A DNA stretch of 62,140 nucleotides from CAYVTD01 sp964454445 (GTDB lineage Bacteria; Bacteroidota; Ignavibacteria; Kapaibacteriales; UBA2268): the NCBI GenBank assembly GCA_964454445.1, contig CAYVTD010000013.1:1-62140 (forward strand), in the 5' to 3' direction. The notes below the pieces were generated by a model that was not told the origin of the DNA, ran no database searches, and saw only the letters and a program-made list of their open reading frames with translations. The translations under genes were made by a program, and so were the position numbers. Below, piece after piece: positions 1 to 9,026 of this stretch (the first letter of the stretch is position 1; each line of letters begins with the position of its first letter).

Positions 1-2307
1 ATTAACCACTTGCCTGTTCTCTCAAGATATGCAGCTCCCTTCTATTATAGTGGTGATAATCTTGAAACATGGGCTTTGGAATCTGGTTGGGACTTCCAAA
101 ACTGGGACGGGGCTAGCGGTTACATAACAGCTGCTGAAGCAGCAACCAATCCTCCTAATTTTGGAACAAAATACACTGCTTATGAAGAAGGAGTAACAGC
201 ACCAACTTGGAATAAAAACAACGCCGATTGGGGTTATACTTCACTGAATTACACACCAGGTCAAGACCAAACTGCTTTTGATGGCACTCTTCAAGCAAAT
301 TCACTTTCCGCAATGGTTGGTGGTGATGTCAATCAAGACGGTCAAATTAATGCCGCTGACAGAGCGCTCGTCAGAATCAACGGGTCGAGCTATTCAGTAG
401 AATATGACATTACCGGCGATGGATATGTTAATGGTACTGATAGAAATATTGTGGACTTCAACAATAACAAGATATCTGCTCTGCCAGATGGAGTGCTTTC
501 TATGATGGCTGCAAATAATCCTGGCGTTATTGTTCCGAAAATAAACAGAAATAATCCACTTGAGGCAGTTCTCGATGAAGCTCCAGATATGTCTGACCGT
601 TTCAACCAAGCCGCTATTAGATACTTGAACGAAGGTGGCAAATATACTCATAATTCATTCGAGGATTTGAAGAAAAATCAAGTGCTTGGTGCTATGCAAT
701 ACAAAGTTTTTGCCGAGCCATCATTGCAAGGTGAATATGTAGATGTGGACTTCTTCATCCAAAATGAAGGCGACGAGTTTGCACCCGGTAACTGTACATT
801 CGCAGTGAAATTTGATAGAAGCTCGCTTCAATTCCTTGAATTGGTACTAAAACAAAACGTAATGTTTAGCAACAGAGCGGATATGGGCTATGCAAAAGTA
901 TATTCAGCTCCGACACAAATGACACAAAAGCCTATCTCAAGCGTAAGAACAGTTGAGATTGACTATGATGCTTATACACTTTACAAAGGCGCTAATGTAC
1001 CTTATACCAAAACATATCTTGGAACTTTGAGATTTAAAGTTACAAATGAATCTGAGAAATATGATTTCTCGTGGTTCAAATCATCGGTCGTTCACAGGAC
1101 AGATGGGAAAAACGTAACCGGCGACGGCGAATTTGTGCCTATCCAACCTATTATTGTTCCAAAAGCAACTGCTTTGAGAATACCCAATGGCGGTGAAATA
1201 TGGCGCTCCAACGCACTATATACAATTGCCTGGACAGTTCCTTCCAAGCCAATTATGAGTTTCATTGAATACTCAATCGACGATGGAAAGACCTGGAACA
1301 GAATTAACGATCAACCTTATGATCTCCAAAAAAGAGATTACAATTGGAGAGTTCCTTCATTGCGTTCGACAGAATGTCTTGTTAGATTAGTCGATGCTGC
1401 TACCTTAACTGAAATCGATAGAAGCGACAATTGGTTTGCTATCGTTCCTTCGCCAGCAGAAATTACCAGACCTGCCACACAAGATCCAGTGTATTTTGGT
1501 GGAAACAAGGATATGATTCGCTGGGATGTTGCCGAATCACAGATGGTTCGCTTTGAATTCTCAGAAAACGGTGATGGTAATTGGATTGCAGTGAGTGCTC
1601 CTGTTAGCAGCGATGCAAAGGAAATAGCCTGGACAATCCCAGTTGTTAACAGTAAAACAGCACGTGTTAGAATGATTAATATTGAAACTAACAACGTGGT
1701 AGCCATATCTACACCATTTAGGGTTCTTGCTGGTCGTCTTGACTTGACAAGCCCAAGGGTTAATGATGTTTTGACAATTGGCAAAAAGACAAACGTATGC
1801 TGGACTCACAACAATGTAACTAAATTCGACTTACAGTTTAGTGCCGATGGTGGTGCAAGCTGGGATGGCATTGAAAATGGTATTATTGCTCTAAAAGCAT
1901 GCTACGACTGGACAGTACCTTCAGTGAAGACACAAAAAGGGCTTGTTCGTGCAATTTGGAACAATGACCCCGATATGGAATACGACCGTACCGAATCATT
2001 CACTATCGATGGCTTCTTGTCAGTAAACGATATGAATGGTGACGGATTTGCGTTCTTCCCGCCTGTGCCTAACCCATTCGACGACCATACTCAGATTATC
2101 TTCCGCTTACCCTTCGATGAGAGAGTAACAATTACGGTTTATAATGCCGCTGGTGTGAGAGTAGCTCAGCTTGCAAGCGAAAAACCATTCGCTGCAGGTT
2201 TGCACACTTTGACTTTCGATGGAAGCGGTTTGTCCGACGGAATGTATTTCGTACATTTCAATGCTGGCTTTGTTAATCTGACAAGAGCAGTTGTAAGGGT
2301 CAAATAG
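1..2307 (+). CDS. T9SS cargo protein with dockerin-like, cohesin-like and Ig-like modules (5' partial)
   Basis: The frame is open to base 1, so the N-terminus lies outside the window; the first possible start is a TTG at 10, which is probably not used. Counting from there, residues 106-149 hold two dockerin-type calcium loops (DVNQDGQIN and DITGDGYVN). Residues about 235-375 resemble a cohesin-like sandwich (FAVKFDRSSLQF, then LGTLRFKV). About 390-670 are three Kre9/Knh1-like Ig modules (first one PNGGEIWR). The last 80 residues form a T9SS type A sorting domain: PVPNPF, VYNAAGVRV, GLSDGMYFVHF and a basic end. It is therefore probably exported by the Por system and attached to or released from the surface. 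No catalytic domain is visible in this part. The gene ends at a strong terminator. Confidence 0.85.
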   Translation: MNHLPVLSRYAAPFYYSGDNLETWALESGWDFQNWDGASGYITAAEAATNPPNFGTKYTAYEEGVTAPTWNKNNADWGYTSLNYTPGQDQTAFDGTLQANSLSAMVGGDVNQDGQINAADRALVRINGSSYSVEYDITGDGYVNGTDRNIVDFNNNKISALPDGVLSMMAANNPGVIVPKINRNNPLEAVLDEAPDMSDRFNQAAIRYLNEGGKYTHNSFEDLKKNQVLGAMQYKVFAEPSLQGEYVDVDFFIQNEGDEFAPGNCTFAVKFDRSSLQFLELVLKQNVMFSNRADMGYAKVYSAPTQMTQKPISSVRTVEIDYDAYTLYKGANVPYTKTYLGTLRFKVTNESEKYDFSWFKSSVVHRTDGKNVTGDGEFVPIQPIIVPKATALRIPNGGEIWRSNALYTIAWTVPSKPIMSFIEYSIDDGKTWNRINDQPYDLQKRDYNWRVPSLRSTECLVRLVDAATLTEIDRSDNWFAIVPSPAEITRPATQDPVYFGGNKDMIRWDVAESQMVRFEFSENGDGNWIAVSAPVSSDAKEIAWTIPVVNSKTARVRMINIETNNVVAISTPFRVLAGRLDLTSPRVNDVLTIGKKTNVCWTHNNVTKFDLQFSADGGASWDGIENGIIALKACYDWTVPSVKTQKGLVRAIWNNDPDMEYDRTESFTIDGFLSVNDMNGDGFAFFPPVPNPFDDHTQIIFRLPFDERVTITVYNAAGVRVAQLASEKPFAAGLHTLTFDGSGLSDGMYFVHFNAGFVNLTRAVVRVK

Positions 2308-2363
2308 CATTCATTATCAGTTTATCAAGCTTAACTTGGTAAATAGATAATAGCAAAGAATAA

Positions 2364-2392
2364 GACGGTTTCTTCGGAAACCGTCTTTTTTT
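2364..2392 (+). terminator. Rho-independent terminator of the T9SS cargo gene
   Basis: A perfect 9-bp stem (GACGGTTTC / GAAACCGTC) closes a TTCG tetraloop and is followed by seven T. It lies 57 bases after the stop codon. This is a textbook intrinsic terminator. Confidence 0.93.
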
Positions 2393-2574
2393 ATGGGAAA
2401 AAAGGAAAATGATTTGAATCCACGAACAAATTTAGATAAATCGTGCTGTTTATGATACAGTTAAAAATATGAAAAAATGTCACATAATCAAAGATAATTG
2501 CCAATTTAAAAGTTCTCGATTAAATACCCACCTATAAGAAAAAGCGCAAAACAACAAAATGTAAAAATCTGCAG

Positions 2575-3123
2575 CTAAAACCCGAAAATATTCCTGATTC
2601 TTTTGCATAAATCGATTAATTCGGTTTCGAGATAAGTGCCTTTCACGCCTGGAATTATGTAATCTTCAGTTTCTCTGACATATCTCTTTGCAAAATCAGG
2701 TGGGAAGCTGTCAGTATGGGTGTCGGTCAAGTTTGAGATTCTGTCGGCAGCTTTTAGTAATTTGCTGTTTTCGCTTCCAGAGTCCAAAATTCGTTTAAGA
2801 AATATGTTTTTTTCTTCGTTGTCAGGTTTTGTAACTTCGAAAACAAGCTTAAGCACTTCTTCGCCATCTTCTAAATCATTAATTTCTTGTGGGTCGGTGT
2901 TAGGTAGTTCTTCGAAAAGATCGTGGATCAAGCTTGCTTTCAATAGAACTGGATCATAGACATATTTGTGGTCAATCAAAATAGCCAGGGTATCCATCTG
3001 ATGCCTAAACATATTCGAGCAGCCGCCTAAAGTCTTTCGTTTCAGTCTTATAAGGGCAGTTGCTTTTTGTATGTAGGGAGCAAGCCTCATTTCCATGAGG
3101 GCTTCCATTTGTGAGTTTACCAT
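2575..3123 (-). CDS. Small HD-domain protein, (p)ppGpp hydrolase-like (SpoT/MESH1 type)
   Basis: This 182-residue protein is a stand-alone HD domain. The metal-binding pattern of the SpoT/RelA hydrolase fold is visible in order: RH at 40-41, HD in LIHDLFEE at 67-68, and D127 in KAADRISN, which corresponds to KLADRLHN of SpoT. There is no synthetase, TGS or ACT domain, so it resembles a small alarmone hydrolase, expected to cleave ppGpp to GDP and pyrophosphate or a related nucleotide. The start is supported by a Shine-Dalgarno GGAGA seven bases before the ATG. It is transcribed divergently from the acylation cassette. The substrate is inferred from the fold only; other nucleotide-hydrolysing HD proteins share these residues. 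Confidence 0.75.
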   Translation of the reverse strand: MVNSQMEALMEMRLAPYIQKATALIRLKRKTLGGCSNMFRHQMDTLAILIDHKYVYDPVLLKASLIHDLFEELPNTDPQEINDLEDGEEVLKLVFEVTKPDNEEKNIFLKRILDSGSENSKLLKAADRISNLTDTHTDSFPPDFAKRYVRETEDYIIPGVKGTYLETELIDLCKRIRNIFGF

Positions 3124-3534
3124 CGAGAAATCTCCAATTATTGAAAAAACCTAAAAAACTATTGAAGTAATTTCTATAAATTTATTATAAAATCATTCAA
3201 CAGCCTATATGCAAAAATACATTACTTTTAAGCAATTCATTTATTAAAATCAGTTCCGATGTAATCATTGAGTTGCTTGAAAAAATATTGCAAAATACAT
3301 ACCGTTTTTTAATTTTAATGTTATTTTAACAATGTCGATTTTATCTTCAAAACGAATAACTGAACAAGAATTATTAACTTTTTAAGCGAGTGCAAATAAA
3401 ATGTCAAATGAAATATATCAGCAACACTTTTATGAAAAGTGAAAATTTAATTACTAATCAAATTAATATACTTTTTAACCGTTTTAATACTTTTAAACTA
3501 AAAATAATTTTTTTAATTATTATCATAAAGAAAA
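3124..3534. other. Divergent intergenic region, 411 bases
   Basis: This very AT-rich spacer lies between the minus-strand HD gene and the plus-strand acyl carrier gene, so promoters for both must lie here. I see no convincing promoter hexamers, hairpins or RNA gene. A short open frame at 3390-3578 runs into the acyl carrier gene in another frame and is not credible. Confidence 0.5.
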
Positions 3535-3837
3535 ATGAAAAAAGAAGAAATTACTGCCTTGATTTATGGAATAATTGACGAAATAAATACAAAATTACCA
3601 AAAAAGAAACAATTAGCGAAACACCCTGAAGAGTCATTGTTTGGTCAAGAGGGCAAGCTCGATTCCCTTGGTTTGGTTAATATGATTGTTGCTGTTGAAG
3701 AACGTTTAGACGAGGAATTTGGATTAGCTATTACGATAGCCGATGAAAAAGCTATGTCTATGCATAACAGCCCTTTTCGGACAGTTGGATCTTTAATTGA
3801 TTATATCGTACAAATCTTAGAGGAAGTCAATGAATGA
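3535..3837 (+). CDS. Acyl carrier protein
   Basis: The 100-residue protein has the phosphopantetheine attachment motif DSLGLVN, with Ser44 as the expected 4'-phosphopantetheine site. It has an acidic helical second half typical of stand-alone acyl or peptidyl carrier proteins. It is somewhat longer than housekeeping AcpP (about 78 residues), and no fab genes flank it, so it is likely a dedicated carrier. It starts an operon: its stop overlaps the next gene by 8 bases, and the following reductase and AMP ligase could make and load its acyl group. The acyl group cannot be read from the sequence. Confidence 0.88.
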   Translation: MKKEEITALIYGIIDEINTKLPKKKQLAKHPEESLFGQEGKLDSLGLVNMIVAVEERLDEEFGLAITIADEKAMSMHNSPFRTVGSLIDYIVQILEEVNE

Positions 3838-4534
3838 CCAGCAGCAAGTGATGCTTATAACAGGAACTCGTAAAGGAATTGGTAAGTATCTGACAGATTA
3901 TTATCTCGAAAAAGGATATTTTGTGTATGGGTGCAGCCGAACAGAAGCAGGATTCCCAAATGAAAATTATAAACATTTCTCTTTAGATGTTGCAGATGAA
4001 AGCAAAGTTAAAGCCTTATTCTCCTTTATTCGGAAGAATCATGGTAAATTAGATGTTCTTGTCAATAATGCTGGCATTGCATCAATGAATCATTTTTTGC
4101 TTACTCCTTTGAAAACACTACACAAAATATACGAGACTAATGTTTTTGGCACTTTTCTTTTTTGCAGGGAAGCCGCGAAGTTAATGATAAAAGCCGGCAA
4201 GGGAAGAATAGTTAATTTTGCAACTGTTGCCACTCCCTTAAAACTCGAAGGTGAAGCCGCTTATGCCTCGTCAAAGGCGGCTATTGAGACGCTAACCCGT
4301 GTTCTAGCTCGTGAACTTGCTGACAATGGTATTACTGTTAATGCAATAGGTCCCACTCCCATCGAAACTGACCTTATTCGCTCCGTTCCCAAGGATAAAA
4401 TGGATGCACTAATACAGATGCAAGCTATTAAAAGATTGGGAATTTTCCGTGATGTCTCGAATGTTATAGATTTTTTCATCAAACCGGAGAGTGATTTTAT
4501 AACTAGTCAGATTATTTTTTTAGGCGGTGTCTGA
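3830..4534 (+). CDS. SDR-family oxidoreductase, FabG-like
   Basis: This is a classical short-chain dehydrogenase of 234 residues. It has the nucleotide-binding motif TGTRKGIG (11-18), NNAG (79-82), and the catalytic Tyr145 and Lys149 in YASSK. The usual catalytic Ser position is occupied by Thr132 (NFATVAT), a conservative change. FabG-type enzymes reduce 3-oxoacyl-ACP with NADPH. Its overlaps with the carrier protein before it and the ligase after it (1 base) suggest it reduces an acyl chain on that carrier, but reduction of a sugar nucleotide is an alternative. The protein ends shortly after the expected C-terminal QIIFLGG element, so it looks complete. Confidence 0.85.
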   Translation: MNDQQQVMLITGTRKGIGKYLTDYYLEKGYFVYGCSRTEAGFPNENYKHFSLDVADESKVKALFSFIRKNHGKLDVLVNNAGIASMNHFLLTPLKTLHKIYETNVFGTFLFCREAAKLMIKAGKGRIVNFATVATPLKLEGEAAYASSKAAIETLTRVLARELADNGITVNAIGPTPIETDLIRSVPKDKMDALIQMQAIKRLGIFRDVSNVIDFFIKPESDFITSQIIFLGGV

Positions 4535-5883
4535 TGAATATTGATTTTTTAATAAGCAGATTTGAATTAAACGAGGAAAAGATAGCTTTTATTTACCAGA
4601 ATGAGCAGTTTACATTCAAATGGCTGCTTGATAATATTAATAGGTGGAAGTCAATTATTAAAGCTGAGCAAATCAAAAAAGGGACAAATGTAGCCATTGA
4701 ATCAACTTATGCTCCTTATGCTATTGCCCTGTTGCTTGCTTTGATTCAATCAAATACTATTATTATTCCGTTTCCACCAACATTAAATACGAAACGAGAT
4801 GAATATTTTAAAATAGCAGAAGTAGAATGTGTTATTAAAATTGAGGAATCTCAAGATTTCCAGATTAAATTTGTTGATAGACTATCATTTAATCCTTTAT
4901 TTGAAGTATTAAAGAAAAAAGATACTTCTGGATTAATATTATTTTCATCTGGCTCAAGTGGGAACAGCAAAGCAATTTTACATGATTTAAATAAATTGCT
5001 ACAAAAATATAAAAAACCAGGAAAAGATCTATCGACTCTTGCCTTTATGTTATATGACCATATAGGCGGTATAGATACATTGTTTTATTCATTATCAAAT
5101 GCAAGTAAATTGGTACTTACAAATGGCCGGCAACCCAAAGATATTTGCCAGGCAGTTTTTGAAAACAAAATTGAAGTTTTGCCAGTTACTCCTACTTTCC
5201 TCAATTTACTTCTTATGAGTGAAGCTTATAAAGATTTTGATTTGTCTTCTTTGAAATACATCACTTATGGCACTGAGCCAATGCCGGAAATAACTTTGAA
5301 AAGAATTAATGAGATTTTTCCAGATGTGAGGTTATTGCAAAAATTTGGTACTACTGAAGTAGGGACACTTCGCTCAAAATCGAAAGAATCAACATCAACT
5401 TGGGTCAAAATCGGGGGCGAAGGCTATGAAACAAGAATAGTCGATGATTTGTTGCAGATCAAGGCGGATTCTGCTATGGTTGGTTATCTTAACGCTGAAA
5501 GTCCTTTTACTGATGATGGATGGTTTATCACCGGGGATCAGGTTGAAACAGATGGCGAGTTTTATAGAATTTTAGGCAGGAAATCTGAAATAATAAATGT
5601 TGGAGGCGAAAAAGTGTATCCAGCCGAAGTCGAGAATATTATTTTAGAAGTCGAAAACGTTGTCGATTGTAGAGTTTACGGTGAGCAAAGTTTGATTATG
5701 GGGAACATTGTTTGTGCTGATATTAGTTTATCTGATTTATCTTTAGAAAAATCAAGCATGAAAACTGCTATAAAGGATTATTGTTCGAAATATCTCGAAC
5801 CATATAAGGTGCCTGTAAAAATCAAGTTTACTCAAAAAGAACTGCATACTGAAAGATTTAAAAAGAAAAGAGCGAATAAATGA
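4534..5883 (+). CDS. AMP-dependent acyl ligase (ANL superfamily)
   Basis: The 449-residue enzyme has the ANL phosphate loop SSGSSGNSK (138-146), the YGTEPMPE adenine motif, KFGTTEVG, the GDQVETDGEFYRILGR hinge region and the INVGGEKVYPAEVE motif. Near the C-terminus LHTERFKKKR supplies a candidate catalytic Lys. Such enzymes adenylate a carboxylic acid and pass it to CoA or a carrier protein. Genetic coupling to the acyl carrier protein two genes upstream favours a ligase that loads that carrier. It is shorter than typical acyl-CoA synthetases (about 500-550 residues), with a reduced N-terminal part. It overlaps the next gene by 4 bases (ATGA). Confidence 0.87.
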   Translation: MNIDFLISRFELNEEKIAFIYQNEQFTFKWLLDNINRWKSIIKAEQIKKGTNVAIESTYAPYAIALLLALIQSNTIIIPFPPTLNTKRDEYFKIAEVECVIKIEESQDFQIKFVDRLSFNPLFEVLKKKDTSGLILFSSGSSGNSKAILHDLNKLLQKYKKPGKDLSTLAFMLYDHIGGIDTLFYSLSNASKLVLTNGRQPKDICQAVFENKIEVLPVTPTFLNLLLMSEAYKDFDLSSLKYITYGTEPMPEITLKRINEIFPDVRLLQKFGTTEVGTLRSKSKESTSTWVKIGGEGYETRIVDDLLQIKADSAMVGYLNAESPFTDDGWFITGDQVETDGEFYRILGRKSEIINVGGEKVYPAEVENIILEVENVVDCRVYGEQSLIMGNIVCADISLSDLSLEKSSMKTAIKDYCSKYLEPYKVPVKIKFTQKELHTERFKKKRANK

Positions 5884-6767
5884 TAAAAAGTTATGTAAAA
5901 AAAGTTTTACCTGAAACTTTAAAAAACAGAATTATTCAGTATAAAAGCGAAGTTTTAAAAAAACAAGTTTTGACTTTACCATTAATAAATGAAAAAGATT
6001 TTGAGTGTATAATTATCAATTCATTAGGGATAAAATCTGGAGATATCGTATTCGTTCACAGTTCAGTCGATAAGATGAATCTTGGCTTTCCTTTCTATAA
6101 CATCATTAATGTCTTACAAAACATAATCGGGGAAAATGGAACTTTGGTCTTTCCAACTTATAATAATATACCATCTTATGAGTTTTTAAAAAGTGGAAGT
6201 GTTTTTAATATAAAAAAGACGCCGGGCTTTACTGGTGTTTTAAATGAGTTTGCAAGAAGAAAGAAAGGAGCTATAAGGAGCTTGCATCCAACAAAATCTG
6301 TTGTTGCAATTGGAAAACTTGCGGAAGAACTTACAAAGGATCATCATTTATCCCCTTATTCTTATGATATGTGCAGTCCATATTACAAAATTGTAACTAA
6401 TAATGCAAAGGTTATTGGAATTGGGGTTAAGACTACTTATTTATCAATGGTACATGCAGTTGACGATTATATGAAAGCCGATTTTCCTGTTAATCCATAT
6501 CATCTTGAACTATTTCATTCGAGATGTATTGATTATAACAATAATGAGGTGATAGTTGATGCTTATGCCCATGATATGAAAAAAATGAATTTTTCTTTGC
6601 CGGATTATATCCATGAGAACATTCCGGATAATATTTGTAAAGATGTGCAAGAACTTAAAACGGATTTTTTTATTGCAGACGCTAAATTGTTGTTTGACAA
6701 GATGCTTGAATTAGCAAAAAATGGTATTACTATATATTCAAAAAAATTCTACAAACCAGGATATTAA
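5880..6767 (+). CDS. AAC(3)-family N-acyltransferase
   Basis: The 295-residue protein matches the aminoglycoside 3-N-acetyltransferase fold family. Visible elements are GDIVFVHSSVDKM near residues 52-64, GENGTLVFPTYNN, an FTGVLNEFARR segment, SLHPTKSVVAIG with the conserved HP, and an IGIGVKTTYLSMVHAVDDY segment. Members use acyl-CoA to acylate amino groups; many genomic members sit in polysaccharide clusters and modify amino sugars. Here it follows the carrier, reductase and ligase genes, so the acyl donor may be the carrier protein. Real aminoglycoside resistance is unlikely from context. The gene is noticeably more AT-rich than the deacetylase gene that follows. Confidence 0.82.
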   Translation: MIKSYVKKVLPETLKNRIIQYKSEVLKKQVLTLPLINEKDFECIIINSLGIKSGDIVFVHSSVDKMNLGFPFYNIINVLQNIIGENGTLVFPTYNNIPSYEFLKSGSVFNIKKTPGFTGVLNEFARRKKGAIRSLHPTKSVVAIGKLAEELTKDHHLSPYSYDMCSPYYKIVTNNAKVIGIGVKTTYLSMVHAVDDYMKADFPVNPYHLELFHSRCIDYNNNEVIVDAYAHDMKKMNFSLPDYIHENIPDNICKDVQELKTDFFIADAKLLFDKMLELAKNGITIYSKKFYKPGY

Positions 6768-6770
6768 CTT

Positions 6771-7931
6771 ATGAAGCTTGGATTAGCGATTACTAACGAT
6801 TGGGAGCTTTTTGGAGACGGATCGGGCGATTTTTTTGAGATACAGCACGAGCCAATGCGCGAGATGCTCAAATTGTTTAAGGAGCATCAGAGAAAATTTA
6901 CGATTATGGCAGAAGTCGGGCAGCAGTTTGCCCACCGCGAGCTTGGACGTAAAGAAAAATGGGCGAGAGACATAGTCTATGCTTGGGAGAACTTGTTGCG
7001 CGATACCATAAGGCAGCGCTCAGATGTGCAACTTCATTTCCATCCGCAATGGTTAAAATGTAGTTTCAACGAGGGCAAATGGCAACTGAACATGGATTAT
7101 TACAAGCTTGAATCTCTCGATGAAATAACTATGAGGAAGGCTTTACTCAAGGGAAAAAGATACCTCGAGAGTTTGCTCAGACCTGTCTATAATAAATACA
7201 AATGTGTTGTGTTTCGTGCAGGTGGCTTTTGCATACAGCCATCTGAAATTCCTCTTAATTTATTGAAGCAAATTGGCATTGCTGCCGACACTTCGGTTGT
7301 GCCTGGTGCATATAGCAAAGATTTCTACGATTTCCGGAAGTCGTTTTCGAATGTTATGCCTTGGAACGCCGATTATAAAGAAGTAACCCACCCAAGTGGG
7401 GACAACAAAGCAGTGCTTGAATTGCCAATTTATACAAAGAAGGTCATAGATTCACAGATATTAAAGAAATTTACCCCTGATTTATATTATAAGTCGAAAT
7501 TTGATATTGCCCCTCCTGCCGAGGAAATGGAATGGCAAAAAGAAAAAAGACGAATAAGAGACGAACGTTATCCTGTGGCGCAGCGATATTATAAAAAGAA
7601 CGAAAAGAAAAACTTTAGCTGGTTGAAAAATGCCATTCTTGCCGAAAGATACATTCCATTAAATTACGACGATCTGCCTGCTTCGCTTTTTGTGAGTATC
7701 CTCGAAGAAATCTTCGATGATCCAGCGCTAGCCCGCTTCAAGGATATGGATATAAGCTTTCCAGTTATTGCCATTGGACACATCAAGGATATCCACAACG
7801 TCGATAATTTACGATGGATTATTGAAAAAATTGAGCAGAAATTTGACGACAAAGTAGAGTTCTGGTCTCTTCGCGATTTGGTCTTTTATTGGCGCAAGCA
7901 AATGCGCGATTTGCAAGACGATTGGGAATAA
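6771..7931 (+). CDS. Polysaccharide deacetylase-like protein
   Basis: The 386-residue protein resembles the NodB-type carbohydrate esterase family in a divergent form. An N-terminal acidic motif TNDWE (9-13) stands where NodB enzymes have their Asp pair, an HFHPQW metal-binding segment lies near residues 103-108, and FRAGGF follows at about 143-148. No signal peptide is visible, which suggests cytoplasmic action on a glycan precursor. It starts 3 bases after the acyltransferase gene, so it belongs to the same transcription unit. Deacetylation followed by re-acylation of an amino sugar would connect it to the preceding genes, but that is inference. Confidence 0.68.
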   Translation: MKLGLAITNDWELFGDGSGDFFEIQHEPMREMLKLFKEHQRKFTIMAEVGQQFAHRELGRKEKWARDIVYAWENLLRDTIRQRSDVQLHFHPQWLKCSFNEGKWQLNMDYYKLESLDEITMRKALLKGKRYLESLLRPVYNKYKCVVFRAGGFCIQPSEIPLNLLKQIGIAADTSVVPGAYSKDFYDFRKSFSNVMPWNADYKEVTHPSGDNKAVLELPIYTKKVIDSQILKKFTPDLYYKSKFDIAPPAEEMEWQKEKRRIRDERYPVAQRYYKKNEKKNFSWLKNAILAERYIPLNYDDLPASLFVSILEEIFDDPALARFKDMDISFPVIAIGHIKDIHNVDNLRWIIEKIEQKFDDKVEFWSLRDLVFYWRKQMRDLQDDWE

Positions 7932-8172
7932 ACTGCCGGGCTTTGCAATTAGTCGTTTCCAAGCAAAACAGGTGTCCATAAAAAAAAATAGTAATGCTAA
8001 AGCAATTGTGCCACCATTGCCACTGGTGGGCATTAGTATTTATGGTAAGTCGTAAATTTCATATAAACTTCTATAAAATTATTGACAATCTTCATTCCTT
8101 ATTTTAAAAGTTTTAGATTAAAATGCCGAAAAGCCTTATTTTTGCTTAAGAGTAATAGATATAAAGTGATAA

Positions 8173-8928
8173 ATGCAAATATTAGTATTAAAAATACAAT
8201 ATGATGGAACGGATTATGCAGGCTGGCAGATACAAAGCAATGCAAATACAGTGCAGCAAGAAATCGAAAAAGCATTAAAGAAAATATGTTCCTACGATTT
8301 GCGAATTACTGCCGCGGGCAGGACTGACGCTGGTGTGCATGCACGTTGTATGGTGGCTCATTCCAATTTGGGCAGAGGTTTTCCGGTGAAAAAAGAAAAG
8401 GTACATATTGCTATAAATTCATATTTACCACCAGATATTAGGATTTTGCAGGCAAACATTGTCGATTTCGCGTTTCATTCGCGTTTTGATGCCATAGCCC
8501 GCGAATATTCATATAGTATTTATAAAAAAGATGATGTTTTTTTAAGGAGATTAGCTTGGCAAGTGAAATATCCATTTAGCCCGGCACGATTAAACGAAGC
8601 AGCTGCGGTTTTCATTGGAAAGAATGATTTTACCACTTTTTCAAAACAAAATGATGATACACTGAGCTATGTTTGCAATGTTGAGCGTTGCGATTGGCAA
8701 AAAGAGGCGGGAATTTGGAGATTACACATCAAGGCAGATCGTTTTGTTTATGGCATGGTGCGTTCTCTTGTGGGGGCTATGATCGAATCTGCCAGAGGCA
8801 AACTATCGGCAAGAGATTTGCGGCAGTTTCTTGTTAAAAAGGATAGAAATCTTGCTCCAGCTCTTGCGCCAGCGAGGGGACTTATCTTTGAACAGGCTTA
8901 TTATCCAGAGGATTTAAAAATTTTTTAA
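8173..8928 (+). CDS. truA: tRNA pseudouridine(38-40) synthase TruA
   Basis: The 251-residue protein has the TruA hallmarks: N-terminal YDGTDYAGWQIQ, the catalytic GRTDAGVHA motif with the nucleophilic Asp near residue 56, FHSRFDAIAREYSY, DFTTFSKQ, and FVYGMVRSLVGAMIE towards the C-terminus. TruA isomerises uridines 38-40 in the anticodon arm of tRNA. The length is normal for the family. It stands alone after a 241-base gap. A TTGACA at 8082 could be a promoter -35 element, but the matching -10 (TAAAAG) is weak. Confidence 0.96.
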   Translation: MQILVLKIQYDGTDYAGWQIQSNANTVQQEIEKALKKICSYDLRITAAGRTDAGVHARCMVAHSNLGRGFPVKKEKVHIAINSYLPPDIRILQANIVDFAFHSRFDAIAREYSYSIYKKDDVFLRRLAWQVKYPFSPARLNEAAAVFIGKNDFTTFSKQNDDTLSYVCNVERCDWQKEAGIWRLHIKADRFVYGMVRSLVGAMIESARGKLSARDLRQFLVKKDRNLAPALAPARGLIFEQAYYPEDLKIF

Positions 8929-9026
8929 AAAATATAATAAAGATAAGAAAAAAATCATTTTTTTGGGTAGTATTATGTTAGATTATTTGTTAAGTTGTAG
9001 ATAATGTAACTATGATAGGATTAATA

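Noticed and set aside
3390..3578. Open frame of 62 codons upstream of the acyl carrier gene
   Set aside because: It runs into the carrier gene in another frame, has no family likeness and is very AT-rich; a chance frame.
5880..6767. Aminoglycoside resistance gene
   Set aside because: The AAC(3) fold is shared by amino-sugar acyltransferases and the gene sits in an acylation operon, so resistance is not the likely role.
7993..8034. Weak hairpin CCACCA / TGGTGG between the deacetylase and truA genes
   Set aside because: The stem is short and interrupted and no T run follows, so neither a terminator nor a REP element can be supported.
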